Source of the DNA: an uncultured Prevotellaceae bacterium
GTDB taxonomy: Bacteria > Bacteroidota > Bacteroidia > Bacteroidales > Bacteroidaceae
Assembly (NCBI GenBank): GCA_902786565.1
Contig: CADACW010000031.1
Location: 1-39,838, forward strand
Direction of reading: 5' to 3'
DNA: 39,838 bases
A program made the translations under genes and the position numbers. Positions within the stretch are counted from its first letter, which is position 1. Every line of letters starts with the position of its first letter. This document shows, one piece after another, positions 1 through 6,719 of this stretch. The notes beneath the pieces are model-generated. The model was not told where the DNA came from, made no database searches, and worked only from the letters and a program-made list of their open reading frames with translations.

Positions 1-155
1 GATTTCAACCCTGATTGCAAGGCACCCGCCACAAACGGGTGATTAGCGATATACCGCCCATGGAAAGGCTATTATCTTTGTGGTGGCCATCCGGCAGGCC
101 AAAAGACCAAGCGGAACCCCGTCTGCAAATTAACCGACAACATGGGCGGCGATGA

Positions 156-308
156 AAGCCAGTCTATAGCTTAGAGCTCGAAGAGGAAAGTACCACTTAT
201 GTCAGCACGGAATTGGAGACAAGGCCGTGTATAGGGATTCATGTGCATACAGGAACGGATTGCGTGGAGATTGTTACCTCAGCGGGGCAATTTGTTCTCC
301 ATTTATAG
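156..308 (+). pseudogene. 3' remnant of an unrecognised gene
   Basis: Frame 3 from base 156 reads as about 50 residues with protein-like composition, including the stretch STTYVSTELETRPCIGIHVH, and ends at TAG 306-308. It has no start codon and is preceded in frame by TGA at 153-155. Frame 1 upstream (bases 43-171) also reads plausibly, including YYLCGGHPAGQKTKRN, but carries a stop at 40-42. The simplest reading is a frameshifted, decayed gene tail. I do not recognise the family, and chance open frames are a real alternative. Confidence 0.25.
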
Positions 309-571
309 AGGAAAGATACGAAAAAGATTTGAATCTTGCCGTACTATGAACCATTATTTTTCAATTTTTGTATATTACTTTTCTTGTTTGCCCTGCAGTA
401 CACTTTAATTTTCATTAACAGTCTAAGTGCAATTTGTATCTACTCAGCACCTCTATTGTTTGGTCGGCCTGTGGCCTCAAAATTATAAGAAAATTGGATA
501 GAAAATTATCAAAATAGGCTATGCATGCCCATTGGGGGTACTGAGTAGTTACTGCAATTTTTCTTAATGCT

Positions 572-603
572 ATTGCAAGAATGCCTGATTTTTGCTAATT
601 TTG
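572..603 (+). promoter_or_regulatory. candidate Bacteroidota promoter
   Basis: ATTG (572-575), a 20-base spacer, then TAATTTTG (596-603). The -7 element fits TAnnTTTG exactly and the -33 element is one base off TTTG. It would fire rightwards into a short doubtful frame (648-887) and antisense to the 3' end of the SIR2-like gene, so its function is unclear. Confidence 0.35.
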
Positions 604-762
604 TAGTGAAAAGACCAGGAAAGGCCCAATTCCCGGATGTCTGATGAATGTCTGATGAAACAGGAAACGGTGATTTCGCTTTATGTTGTGTATTAGGCTG
701 TTATGCGGAAGTTCACATTAGCTGGGAAATCTTTGTAGCCACTCAGGAAGTGAATCATGTAT

Positions 763-3084
763 TCATGCCTGCTGATGTTTCAACGTGTCTTCAATTCTGG
801 ACAGCAATGATTTCAAGTCATACGCCCATGTGTTGGTTGCCAGTTCGTCCTTTAGCCATGTCCGGGCTTGTTCCAGATATTTTGTAGCCTTGTCATTGTG
901 ATACTTTTTAAAATACTGCAATGACTGTTCTGCATATGTTCTAGCATGGAATGTACGTCGTTTGTCATTTGTATAGCATTTATGCAAAATGTCCATGCTA
1001 CGGTCTAACTGGATTTCGGCTTCTGCCGTTTCAACCTCATAGTTGGCATCAAACATAATTATTGCATGTGAATTTCTGATAGAGAAATGCTTGTCGTCAG
1101 TCATCGTTTTTGCTCGATCTATCCAATCGAAGGCTTCACGATAACGTTTCTTTGCTGATAGGTAAAGCGCACCTTGTTGAAGAACATACGGATTACGGTT
1201 ATCATAGAGAAAAGCCTCTTCAAGAAATTCCTTTCCTTCATGCCAGTTGGGGAAGGCTCGAATCATCATATCCTTGTCAAAAGCCCATTTGTGGAATGTG
1301 CGATAATTACATATTGAGACGTAATAAACGTTATTTATGACGTTCCACATCACATCTGCCAGGGTATCACGCTTTGTATATTCCAAGATTGCATCAGAGA
1401 TGATAGAGGTGCGTGGGCGATAGCCGTCAATCTCGTTTTCGGCTAACCATTCATCATCAGCTTCCTGCAAGAAATCTGCCAGTTGCTTACGCATGGCAAT
1501 AACCTCCATATAAGTTTTATCGGAGAAATAACTATAAGCTACCTCCATGGACAGTGGGACACGGGCTTTGTTCATATAAGCGCATAAGACGAGGAACTCT
1601 GTTAAATCACGGTCTGTATTCTCTAACTTCTGGATAAAATCACGATAACGAGTCCTTATTGTCTGGCCTTTCACATGCCGGATAACGAATTCAAAGATGG
1701 AGTCGTTGGCATCGAATTTGTTTTTCTTGATTTCTGCTTCACTACGGCGGATGCCTTCGGGGATAGCATCAATAATGCTTTGAATATCTTGCTCTTTCAA
1801 TTCTGTGACATTGATGATGTCAAAGTCTTTAGGATGAATCTTATGATTTACGATTGTAAAGTTATGGCCACGGTCCACACCTAACAGCTTGACATTTGGG
1901 AGCTTTGTCAGCAACAGGAATGCCTCTACATCATCGGTGAAATTCTCTACGATAATAAGGGCTTTAGAGCTGCCTATCAGCTTAAAGATGTATTCGGCAC
2001 GCCCCATATTGAGGTAGTTGAACATCAATTTTGTACCATCAAAATCTATCAAATGACCAATCTGCATAGCCAATGTCGTCTTTCCTGAAATCGGGGCACC
2101 AATGATAATGGTATGCTTCTGTTTGCCATGAACAGAATTCTCAACATCTTTGTAGAAAGATACCCGTGGAATGACATTACGCAGTATATCCGGCCATTCT
2201 GGAGCCATTCCACGATAGAATTCATCAATAGAACGTTGTGTCATACCTCTGTCATCCTTTGGTATAACATTTTTAGGCAACAATTTCTCTAATGAGGTTT
2301 GTCTATGTTGATTGACTTTGTTCCAGTCACTCATTAAGGGCGTCTCCTTTAGGAATTCTTCGGTGTCTGAGATAATAATGTTGAAATCGAGATCTTCATA
2401 GTACTGAACAATTTCAGGAGTTGGCTTATACAGGATTATCCACATGCTCTTCTTCGTATTGGAGAAAGTCGGCTGCGCTAGAATCGTGTCAATAACCCCG
2501 GTGTCATTAAAGTCATATCCCATGAAAAGTGTTGGATAACGTTCTACTGCGGTCGAAAGATAAGCCCATATCTTTGGAGCCTGATTGTAGATATTGGCAA
2601 TCTTTTCAATACTAAATACATACCCTTGTTCGGGATATTTCACATAACCATGTAAGGGCAAATAGTTTACTCCGCGAGAATCAGTGCAGTCTCCATTCAC
2701 ACTTTGCTCATGGACATACCTATTGGTGTTATCGGCAATAATCTGAGGGATAAGGTCATCAATGTTTGTTGTATAAACGCCTTTAAGATTGATCAGATTG
2801 AGGTTCTTGTAGAAATCATCAAATCGTGCTACATGAAAACGCTTGGTCAAATAATCGTACAACGCAGCTCGATTCTTCCGCTCCATGACAGAACAATACT
2901 TTGGGAGGTCGTTGATACCACTTCCAAAAGTTTGGTGTAACTCATTCAAAAGCATCGTCCCATCAGGCATACGACGATTATCTGAATCATAGGCTTTAAT
3001 AGAAAAACCAGCACCCACAAAAAGGTTGATGCCATTTTTCATGGCATGTATAAGTGAATCTTTATAATCAATTCTTTTTATCAT
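763..3084 (-). CDS. SIR2-like / P-loop STAND NTPase, probable anti-phage defence protein
   Basis: A 773-residue protein with three parts. Residues 1-250 are SIR2-like (SIR2_2 type): GAGFS at 24-28, TTNID at 105-109 with the Asn (107) used by NAD-hydrolysing members, LHG with His145, and GYDFND near 189. Next is a P-loop NTPase module with Walker A GAPISGKTT at 329-337 and a Walker B-like ALIIVEN near 380. The last ~140 residues look helical and TPR-like. SIR2 plus STAND NTPase architectures (for example Avs5-type proteins) sense phage and deplete NAD+; that role is inferred here. The start is placed at Met6 of the longest frame (3084) because GGAGG lies 8 bases upstream; the upstream ATG at 3099 overlaps this Shine-Dalgarno site. 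No partner gene is adjacent. The gene is AT-richer than the chromosome to its right, which suggests acquisition. Confidence 0.8.
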   Translation of the reverse strand: MIKRIDYKDSLIHAMKNGINLFVGAGFSIKAYDSDNRRMPDGTMLLNELHQTFGSGINDLPKYCSVMERKNRAALYDYLTKRFHVARFDDFYKNLNLINLKGVYTTNIDDLIPQIIADNTNRYVHEQSVNGDCTDSRGVNYLPLHGYVKYPEQGYVFSIEKIANIYNQAPKIWAYLSTAVERYPTLFMGYDFNDTGVIDTILAQPTFSNTKKSMWIILYKPTPEIVQYYEDLDFNIIISDTEEFLKETPLMSDWNKVNQHRQTSLEKLLPKNVIPKDDRGMTQRSIDEFYRGMAPEWPDILRNVIPRVSFYKDVENSVHGKQKHTIIIGAPISGKTTLAMQIGHLIDFDGTKLMFNYLNMGRAEYIFKLIGSSKALIIVENFTDDVEAFLLLTKLPNVKLLGVDRGHNFTIVNHKIHPKDFDIINVTELKEQDIQSIIDAIPEGIRRSEAEIKKNKFDANDSIFEFVIRHVKGQTIRTRYRDFIQKLENTDRDLTEFLVLCAYMNKARVPLSMEVAYSYFSDKTYMEVIAMRKQLADFLQEADDEWLAENEIDGYRPRTSIISDAILEYTKRDTLADVMWNVINNVYYVSICNYRTFHKWAFDKDMMIRAFPNWHEGKEFLEEAFLYDNRNPYVLQQGALYLSAKKRYREAFDWIDRAKTMTDDKHFSIRNSHAIIMFDANYEVETAEAEIQLDRSMDILHKCYTNDKRRTFHARTYAEQSLQYFKKYHNDKATKYLEQARTWLKDELATNTWAYDLKSLLSRIEDTLKHQQA

Positions 3085-3099
3085 TAGTAAACCCTCCAT

Positions 3100-3509
3100 T
3101 AATTCAGACGTCCTTTATGCAAAGTGCATCCTTCTAATGATCAAATTTCGGCTGTTCAACGGCGCTGGGATAAAACGGGTTGATTTAGTGGCAGTTATCT
3201 TTGAGTTTGTCGTTGTTTGACTAAGTTTCAACAGGTTTGCTTGACAACAATCACCTCTTGGGTCAATTGAAAGCTTACCATGCTGACTGTTTTTCTCGTA
3301 GAGGCTTTAAGCGTTCTCATAACTCGCAAGCTCGAATGAGCGGGAGAGGCAAGAGAGTGCCATCATTTCTTCATTAGTATTAGACAAAGCTCGAATGACC
3401 CCAGAAAATAACACAACAGGAAAGCCTGCAGAGGGTCACTTCCCGAAGGAGTGACCATTGTCAAATGCTATAAGAATTACGAATTAATCAAGAATAGGAG
3501 AGGGGTCAA
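3100..3509. other. intergenic region, no gene seen
   Basis: About 400 bases between the SIR2-like gene and the DUF4160 gene. No credible frame is open on either strand. It holds a duplicated 12-base word (AAGCTCGAATGA-like, near 3330 and 3390) and one stable hairpin at 3434-3456. I could not find a consensus promoter for the SIR2-like gene here. Confidence 0.5.
3434..3456 (-). terminator. UUCG-loop hairpin downstream of the small-gene cassette
   Basis: On the minus strand GGTCACTCC, TTCG, GGAAGTGACC forms a seven-pair outer stem and a CC/GG inner stem, with one bulged A, closed by a C(UUCG)G tetraloop. It lies 54 bases past the DUF4160 stop codon. There is no adjacent T-run, so it could be a 3' stabiliser or attenuated terminator instead of a classical intrinsic terminator. 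Confidence 0.4.
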
Positions 3510-3788
3510 TTATTTCTCGTAATATCCATTCTCACTATATTGTGACCAGCGGAGATACATTTCCTGATAGTGGTCTTTGATAAAGTCGGATATTTTTGCT
3601 ATCTCACGGTCATTGAGAATACCTCGGTTCTGGAGCACCGCATCACCATTGCTCTTCACGAAGAACTTGGCAGAGCCACCCTCTGTAAGTTTGCTGTCAC
3701 TGGCATGCACATGCATACACTCCACCACGCAGAATGACGTAAAATACAGGTAATAGCCTGCCACCTTGAAATCATAATACTTCGGCAT
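3510..3788 (-). CDS. DUF4160 family protein
   Basis: A 92-residue protein that fits DUF4160: an N-terminal beta segment with paired aromatics, a central HVHAS segment (family HIHV-like), AKFF, then an ILNDREIAKI helix and a C-terminal W..Y. Family members are small, often paired with a second short gene (commonly DUF2442), and have been suggested to be toxin-antitoxin-like; no biochemical role is established to my knowledge. The start is supported by GGAGGG 8 bases upstream, which lies inside the last codons of the preceding gene, so translation is probably coupled. It is the last gene of a three-gene cassette. Confidence 0.75.
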   Translation of the reverse strand: MPKYYDFKVAGYYLYFTSFCVVECMHVHASDSKLTEGGSAKFFVKSNGDAVLQNRGILNDREIAKISDFIKDHYQEMYLRWSQYSENGYYEK

Positions 3789-3791
3789 AGT

Positions 3792-4013
3792 TCAGCCCTC
3801 CATGAATTTCATACCCTGCTTCAAATAGCGGATTGCAATGGACAGTTCTATATCATCCATCGTTGTCTCAAGCACTTCGCAATCCTCACTGAATACGACA
3901 GCTTTGTCTGGACAGTTCAGATTGAGCACATGGATGCCGTCCTCCTCACGGGTAAAGGCATACCCGTTGATGATGATGTCGGCCTTGTCGGCAATGCTTT
4001 TGATATCAGGCAT
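3792..4013 (-). CDS. small hypothetical protein, middle gene of DUF4160 cassette
   Basis: A 73-residue acidic protein beginning MPDIKSIADKADIIING. I do not recognise the family. I chose the ATG at 4013 because it sits inside the end of the upstream gene, three bases before that gene's TGA (4008-4006), a typical coupling arrangement; a GTG start at 4028 would add five residues. Its position between two other short genes, with the next start only 3 bases past its stop, argues for joint expression and perhaps a small complex. Toxin-antitoxin function is possible but unsupported by any visible motif. Confidence 0.6.
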   Translation of the reverse strand: MPDIKSIADKADIIINGYAFTREEDGIHVLNLNCPDKAVVFSEDCEVLETTMDDIELSIAIRYLKQGMKFMEG

Positions 4014-4305
4014 AAGCAACTCGTACACTTTTGATGGGTTTCAGAAATGAGGCTGAGTCAATATACAGCCCATCGAGGATGGGCTTGAGGTCGATATATT
4101 CCTCTTCTGGTTCAGTATTGTGGCTGTATTTGGCCCGGACGACCAAATATCCATCATCCCACTTCACGACATCTACATAACGCTCCAGACTATATGGTGC
4201 CCGGAACCGGATGTTATACCTTCCGAAACTGAAAGCGGTGAAGCCTCCGCCACTACTTAGTATGGCTTCATGACTTATGGAATGTGTGTCGCTATAGTCT
4301 GCCAT
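4006..4305 (-). CDS. small hypothetical protein, first gene of DUF4160 cassette
   Basis: A 99-residue protein rich in beta-type sequence and aromatics (for example FTAFSFGRYNIRFRAPYS), with no signal peptide and no family I recognise. The frame is open further upstream (to 4362), but the promoter at 4332-4363 lies inside that extension, so the first ATG after the transcription start (4305, MADYSD) is the realistic start. There is no Shine-Dalgarno sequence; the leader is AT-rich, as is common in Bacteroidota. The gene overlaps the next one by 8 bases. Confidence 0.6.
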   Translation of the reverse strand: MADYSDTHSISHEAILSSGGGFTAFSFGRYNIRFRAPYSLERYVDVVKWDDGYLVVRAKYSHNTEPEEEYIDLKPILDGLYIDSASFLKPIKSVRVAYA

Positions 4306-4331
4306 TCTGGTCTGTGTTATAAAAGTTGCCG

Positions 4332-4363
4332 CAAATTTACCACATTTATTTGAAATCTGCAAA
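4332..4363 (-). promoter_or_regulatory. Bacteroidota promoter of the small-gene cassette
   Basis: On the minus strand TTTG (4363-4360), exactly 20 bases, then TAAATTTG (4339-4332). This is a full match to the TTTG/TAnnTTTG consensus used by the primary sigma factor of Bacteroidota. Transcription would begin near 4325, about 20 bases before the ATG at 4305. Confidence 0.75.
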
Positions 4364-4467
4364 TAATATGTCGAAAATCTGTTTGATTTTCTGCTTTAAG
4401 ACAAACGAGAGAAGGAACGTGGCTTTGTACTATTTGTGACTGATTTGTGTCTCACGGAGGACGGTCC

Positions 4468-5106
4468 TTAACTGGTGAACCGTATATTGGAGATGGGGAT
4501 GTGGTTCAGCTTGACGCTGCACAGGCCCTGGAGCTGGACAACGACGTGGCGGTTGTTGTCAATGCGCATCAGGGTGCCTTCGGCCCCCTTGAACTGGCCG
4601 GCGACGACGCGGACGCTGCGGCCCTTCTTGCCTTCAAGCTGCTGTGGGTCGATGTAGGTCAGGGAGTCTTCGTTGTCGGTGACCACGTCCATGAAGCGCC
4701 TCATCTCTCGTTCCGGCACGGTGATGGGGGCGCTCCATGTGCCATTGAGCAACTGGTCGCGCCGGTACTGCACGTTGACGAGTTCGTCGGTATACTGGCC
4801 CTTCAGCTCGGTGAGCTGGTTGTGGTATGCCTTGATGACGATGAGGTTGAAGACGGCAGGCACCAGTTTGCGGTGGGGCCTGCCTTTCTCGTTGTCGGCG
4901 ATGGTCCATTCCATCGGCAGGAAGTTCTCGATGCCCTGTCTGTCGAAGAACTCCTTCACCCGGAGAATCTTCTTGGGGCCGGGGTAATAGACGCGCAGGG
5001 GGTACCATTTGAGCACCGTGTGCTTTAGAGCGTGAGCATAAGAAGGAGTTGTCGCCTCGGACGAGGCCACAACAGGGGTGATTGTATGTTTATTATTACG
5101 CTCCAT
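4468..5106 (-). CDS. UpxY-family NusG-like transcription antiterminator
   Basis: A 212-residue NusG paralogue. Residues 34-125 form the NGN domain (WYPLRVYY, FLPMEW, LVPAVFNLIVI), and residues 160-190 a KOW motif (GRSVRVVAGQFKGAEG). UpxY proteins are usually the first gene of capsular or exopolysaccharide operons in Bacteroidales and let RNA polymerase read through the operon leader. No polysaccharide genes follow here; the next genes on the same strand are the DUF4160 cassette and the SIR2-like gene. The frame is open to 5232, but the promoter at 5180-5211 lies inside that extension, so the start is set at 5106 (MERNNK). The first ~30 residues are low-complexity and longer than needed for NGN. 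Confidence 0.85.
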   Translation of the reverse strand: MERNNKHTITPVVASSEATTPSYAHALKHTVLKWYPLRVYYPGPKKILRVKEFFDRQGIENFLPMEWTIADNEKGRPHRKLVPAVFNLIVIKAYHNQLTELKGQYTDELVNVQYRRDQLLNGTWSAPITVPEREMRRFMDVVTDNEDSLTYIDPQQLEGKKGRSVRVVAGQFKGAEGTLMRIDNNRHVVVQLQGLCSVKLNHIPISNIRFTS

Positions 5107-5145
5107 TTTCAGCCTGAACACCGGGCTTCTGACGGGTGAATAATC

Positions 5146-5169
5146 AACATCTCTTGCTGCAGAGATGTT
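5146..5169 (-). promoter_or_regulatory. perfect hairpin in the UpxY leader
   Basis: AACATCTCT (5146-5154), loop TGCTGC, AGAGATGTT (5161-5169): a perfect nine-pair stem in the ~65-base leader between the promoter and the start codon. UpxY leaders are where the antiterminator is known to act in Bacteroides, so this could be a pause or recruitment element; that role is inference. Confidence 0.5.
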
Positions 5170-5179
5170 CAATCGGGTG

Positions 5180-5211
5180 CAAAAATACGAAAAAAATGGC
5201 AAACGGACAAA
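5180..5211 (-). promoter_or_regulatory. promoter of the UpxY gene
   Basis: On the minus strand TTTG (5211-5208), 20 bases, TATTTTTG (5187-5180), followed by CACCCGAT. Full consensus match. It fixes the true start of the UpxY gene downstream of about 5173. Confidence 0.75.
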
Positions 5212-5285
5212 TAAAAGGAGTTTTTTCTTCATTTTTGTTCAGTAAATTCTGCTTTTGTTGAGTTAAAGCAAGCCGCACCATATTA

Positions 5286-5338
5286 ATTTGCCGCGTTTCA
5301 GCGTGTGTTCAGCAAAAGTGGACATCTCTGCGGCAAAT
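5286..5338. repeat. 9-bp inverted repeat between divergent promoters
   Basis: ATTTGCCGC (5286-5294) and its exact reverse complement GCGGCAAAT (5330-5338) are separated by 35 bases. They sit midway between the UpxY promoter and the phosphatase promoter. This could be an operator, a short hairpin or chance. Confidence 0.4.
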
Positions 5339-5377
5339 CAAAAAAGCGAAATTTACATCAATTTCTGACTCAAGATG

Positions 5378-5409
5378 TTTGGTCACGTCCAGTTGTTTTT
5401 GTACCTTTG
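5378..5409 (+). promoter_or_regulatory. promoter of the acid phosphatase gene
   Basis: TTTG (5378-5381), 20 bases, TACCTTTG (5402-5409): full consensus match, about 45 bases upstream of the start codon. Confidence 0.75.
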
Positions 5410-5460
5410 CACCATCTTTAATTTAAAGAGTTATAGTATAAAAAACTAATGGTACAAACA

Positions 5461-6321
5461 ATGAAAAAGAACATTATGACAGTGATGGCGCTCTGCATGG
5501 CCATGGCCGTGCAGGCGCAGGAAAAAATGGTTGCTGACCCGTATTTCACCACTAAAGAGATGCCCGACATGATGGTGTTTCTGCCCGCCCCTCCCGACAG
5601 CACATCTGTGGCTTTCGCCAACGACGTGGCCCGCTACTTCTGGGGCAAGGAGATGCGCAAGGATGCCGAGCGGGCTGCCGAGGCCACACGCGACGCCGTC
5701 TATGGCCTGGAGACCATCATCACCGAGTATGAGGAGGCCTTCGGCATGAGAATCTCACCTGAGGAAACGCCCGAGATATACAAGGTGCTGCTCGACGGAA
5801 CGGCCACCTGCGACAGCATCTGCACCATTGCCAAGGCCACGTATATGCGCCGCAGGCCCTTTATGGTGTTCAACGAGCCCACGCTCTATCCTGAGGACGA
5901 GCCGGCTCTGCGCAAGAATGGCTCCTATCCCTCGGGCCACACGCTGCTGGGCTGGAGCTCCGCCCTGCTGATGATGGAGATCAACCCCGACCGTGCCACC
6001 GAAATTCTGACCCGCGGTTATCGCTACGGCGAGAACCGCCTGGTGGTGGGCGCACACTGGCAGAGCGACACCGATGCCGCCCGCCTTGCCGCCTCGGCTG
6101 CCTATGCCCAGCTGCACACCAGCGAGCGTTTCCTGGAGCAGATGCGGAAGGCCCGTGAGGAGTTTCAGGCGTTGAAGGCCGACCCAACGGCTGTGCGCAC
6201 TGCCAAGATAGTGCCTATGAATACGCCGGACACGCCTGTCTACGATCTGCAGGGTAGGCCCGTAGTCAGCAATGCCCGTGGCGTAGTGGTAGATGGCTCA
6301 GGCAAGCGCATCGTGAAATAA
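5461..6321 (+). CDS. class A non-specific acid phosphatase (PAP2 superfamily), secreted
   Basis: A 286-residue phosphomonoesterase of the PhoN/PAP2 type. The three-part signature is complete: K125-x6-R132-P133, PSGH at 157-160 (catalytic His160) and R193-x5-H199-x3-D203. Residues 1-20 are a signal peptide ending at VQAQ, so the enzyme acts in the periplasm or outside. The C-terminal ~27 residues (VYDLQGRPV ... GKRIVK) resemble the tail motif often seen at the end of secreted Prevotella and Bacteroides proteins, similar to degenerate type IX sorting tails. I start at 5461 (MKKN), which gives a normal signal peptide; an ATG at 5449 would add four residues. The gene is monocistronic: own promoter, and a strong terminator after the stop. 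Confidence 0.9.
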   Translation: MKKNIMTVMALCMAMAVQAQEKMVADPYFTTKEMPDMMVFLPAPPDSTSVAFANDVARYFWGKEMRKDAERAAEATRDAVYGLETIITEYEEAFGMRISPEETPEIYKVLLDGTATCDSICTIAKATYMRRRPFMVFNEPTLYPEDEPALRKNGSYPSGHTLLGWSSALLMMEINPDRATEILTRGYRYGENRLVVGAHWQSDTDAARLAASAAYAQLHTSERFLEQMRKAREEFQALKADPTAVRTAKIVPMNTPDTPVYDLQGRPVVSNARGVVVDGSGKRIVK

Positions 6322-6393
6322 TGCCCCCTCTACGGGGATGTACAGAAAAACGAGAATAGCGTTTCACCACAACAGCGAAACGCGATAAACAGA

Positions 6394-6428
6394 CCCAGCC
6401 GATGTCTTTCCCAAAGACGTCGGCTGGG
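6394..6428 (+). terminator. intrinsic terminator after the acid phosphatase gene
   Basis: CCCAGCCGATGTCTTT, loop CCC, AAAGACGTCGGCTGGG: a 16-pair stem with one U-G pair, followed by CTCTTTCT. It lies about 70 bases past the stop codon. A second, weaker hairpin (GCGTTTC/GAAACGC, about 6359-6383) precedes it. Confidence 0.75.
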
Positions 6429-6441
6429 CTCTTTCTGAGGA

Positions 6442-6583
6442 AGGGCCGTCCAAACTTGAAGTCACGTCAGACCAGACGCTGAGAAAGGACCGTCCAAACT
6501 CGCAAATTCTCGAGAGAATTTGCGAGATAAGTGGCACTTATCTCCAGCTTAGGTTGGCAGACTTGTCAAGTTTGGACGGCCCT
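6442..6583. repeat. 142-bp element with perfect 18-bp terminal inverted repeats
   Basis: AGGGCCGTCCAAACTTGA (6442-6459) and its exact reverse complement (6566-6583) bound a short AT/GC-mixed core. A partial third copy of the end (GACCGTCCAAACT, near 6488) occurs inside. The core holds two overlapping palindromes: 6499-6526 (13-base arms, CTCGCAAATTCTC) and 6524-6544 (10-base arms). No coding frame is present. The layout resembles a miniature inverted-repeat element or a complex hairpin; I see no clear target-site duplication. Confidence 0.55.
6524..6544. repeat. GATAAGTG palindrome, copy 1
   Basis: Arms GAGATAAGTG and CACTTATCTC around a single central base make a 21-base perfect palindrome. 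The identical sequence recurs at 28757-28777, with two diverged neighbours there, so this is a repeat family in intergenic DNA. Confidence 0.7.
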
Positions 6584-6702
6584 GTCTTTGCATTATAATA
6601 AATGTGTATGTGATTATCGCTTGTCGGCACGCCAAATTCGCCCCATCCATCACTTTTTGATTTTTTAAGACGTGTGAGGCCCTCTGTATAACGTTTATTT
6701 GC

Positions 6703-6710
6703 TACCTTTG
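6703..6710 (+). promoter_or_regulatory. -7 element upstream of the permease gene
   Basis: TACCTTTG matches the Bacteroidota -7 box; no good TTTG -33 box is seen 20 bases upstream. Transcription would start at about 6717, so the ATG at 6720 would be almost leaderless. Confidence 0.5.
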
Positions 6711-6719
6711 CAGTTGATT

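Larger units (their letters stand above)
1..762. other. AT-rich accessory region without an intact gene
   Basis: No intact open reading frame of convincing quality is seen here. The first 310 bases contain fragments that read like protein in more than one frame but are broken by stops. Bases 310-630 are AT-rich and look non-coding. An 11-base tandem duplication (ATGTCTGATGA at 637-647 and 648-658) duplicates a potential start codon. The region lies beyond the 3' end of the SIR2-like gene and is probably decayed mobile or accessory DNA; that is inference from composition and broken frames. Confidence 0.5.

Noticed and set aside
648-887. 79-codon plus-strand frame (MSDETGNGD...) downstream of a promoter-like sequence
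   Set aside because: It overlaps the 3' end of the SIR2-like gene by 125 bases in antisense, shows no recognisable motif, and its start is a duplicated word. Kept as unproven.
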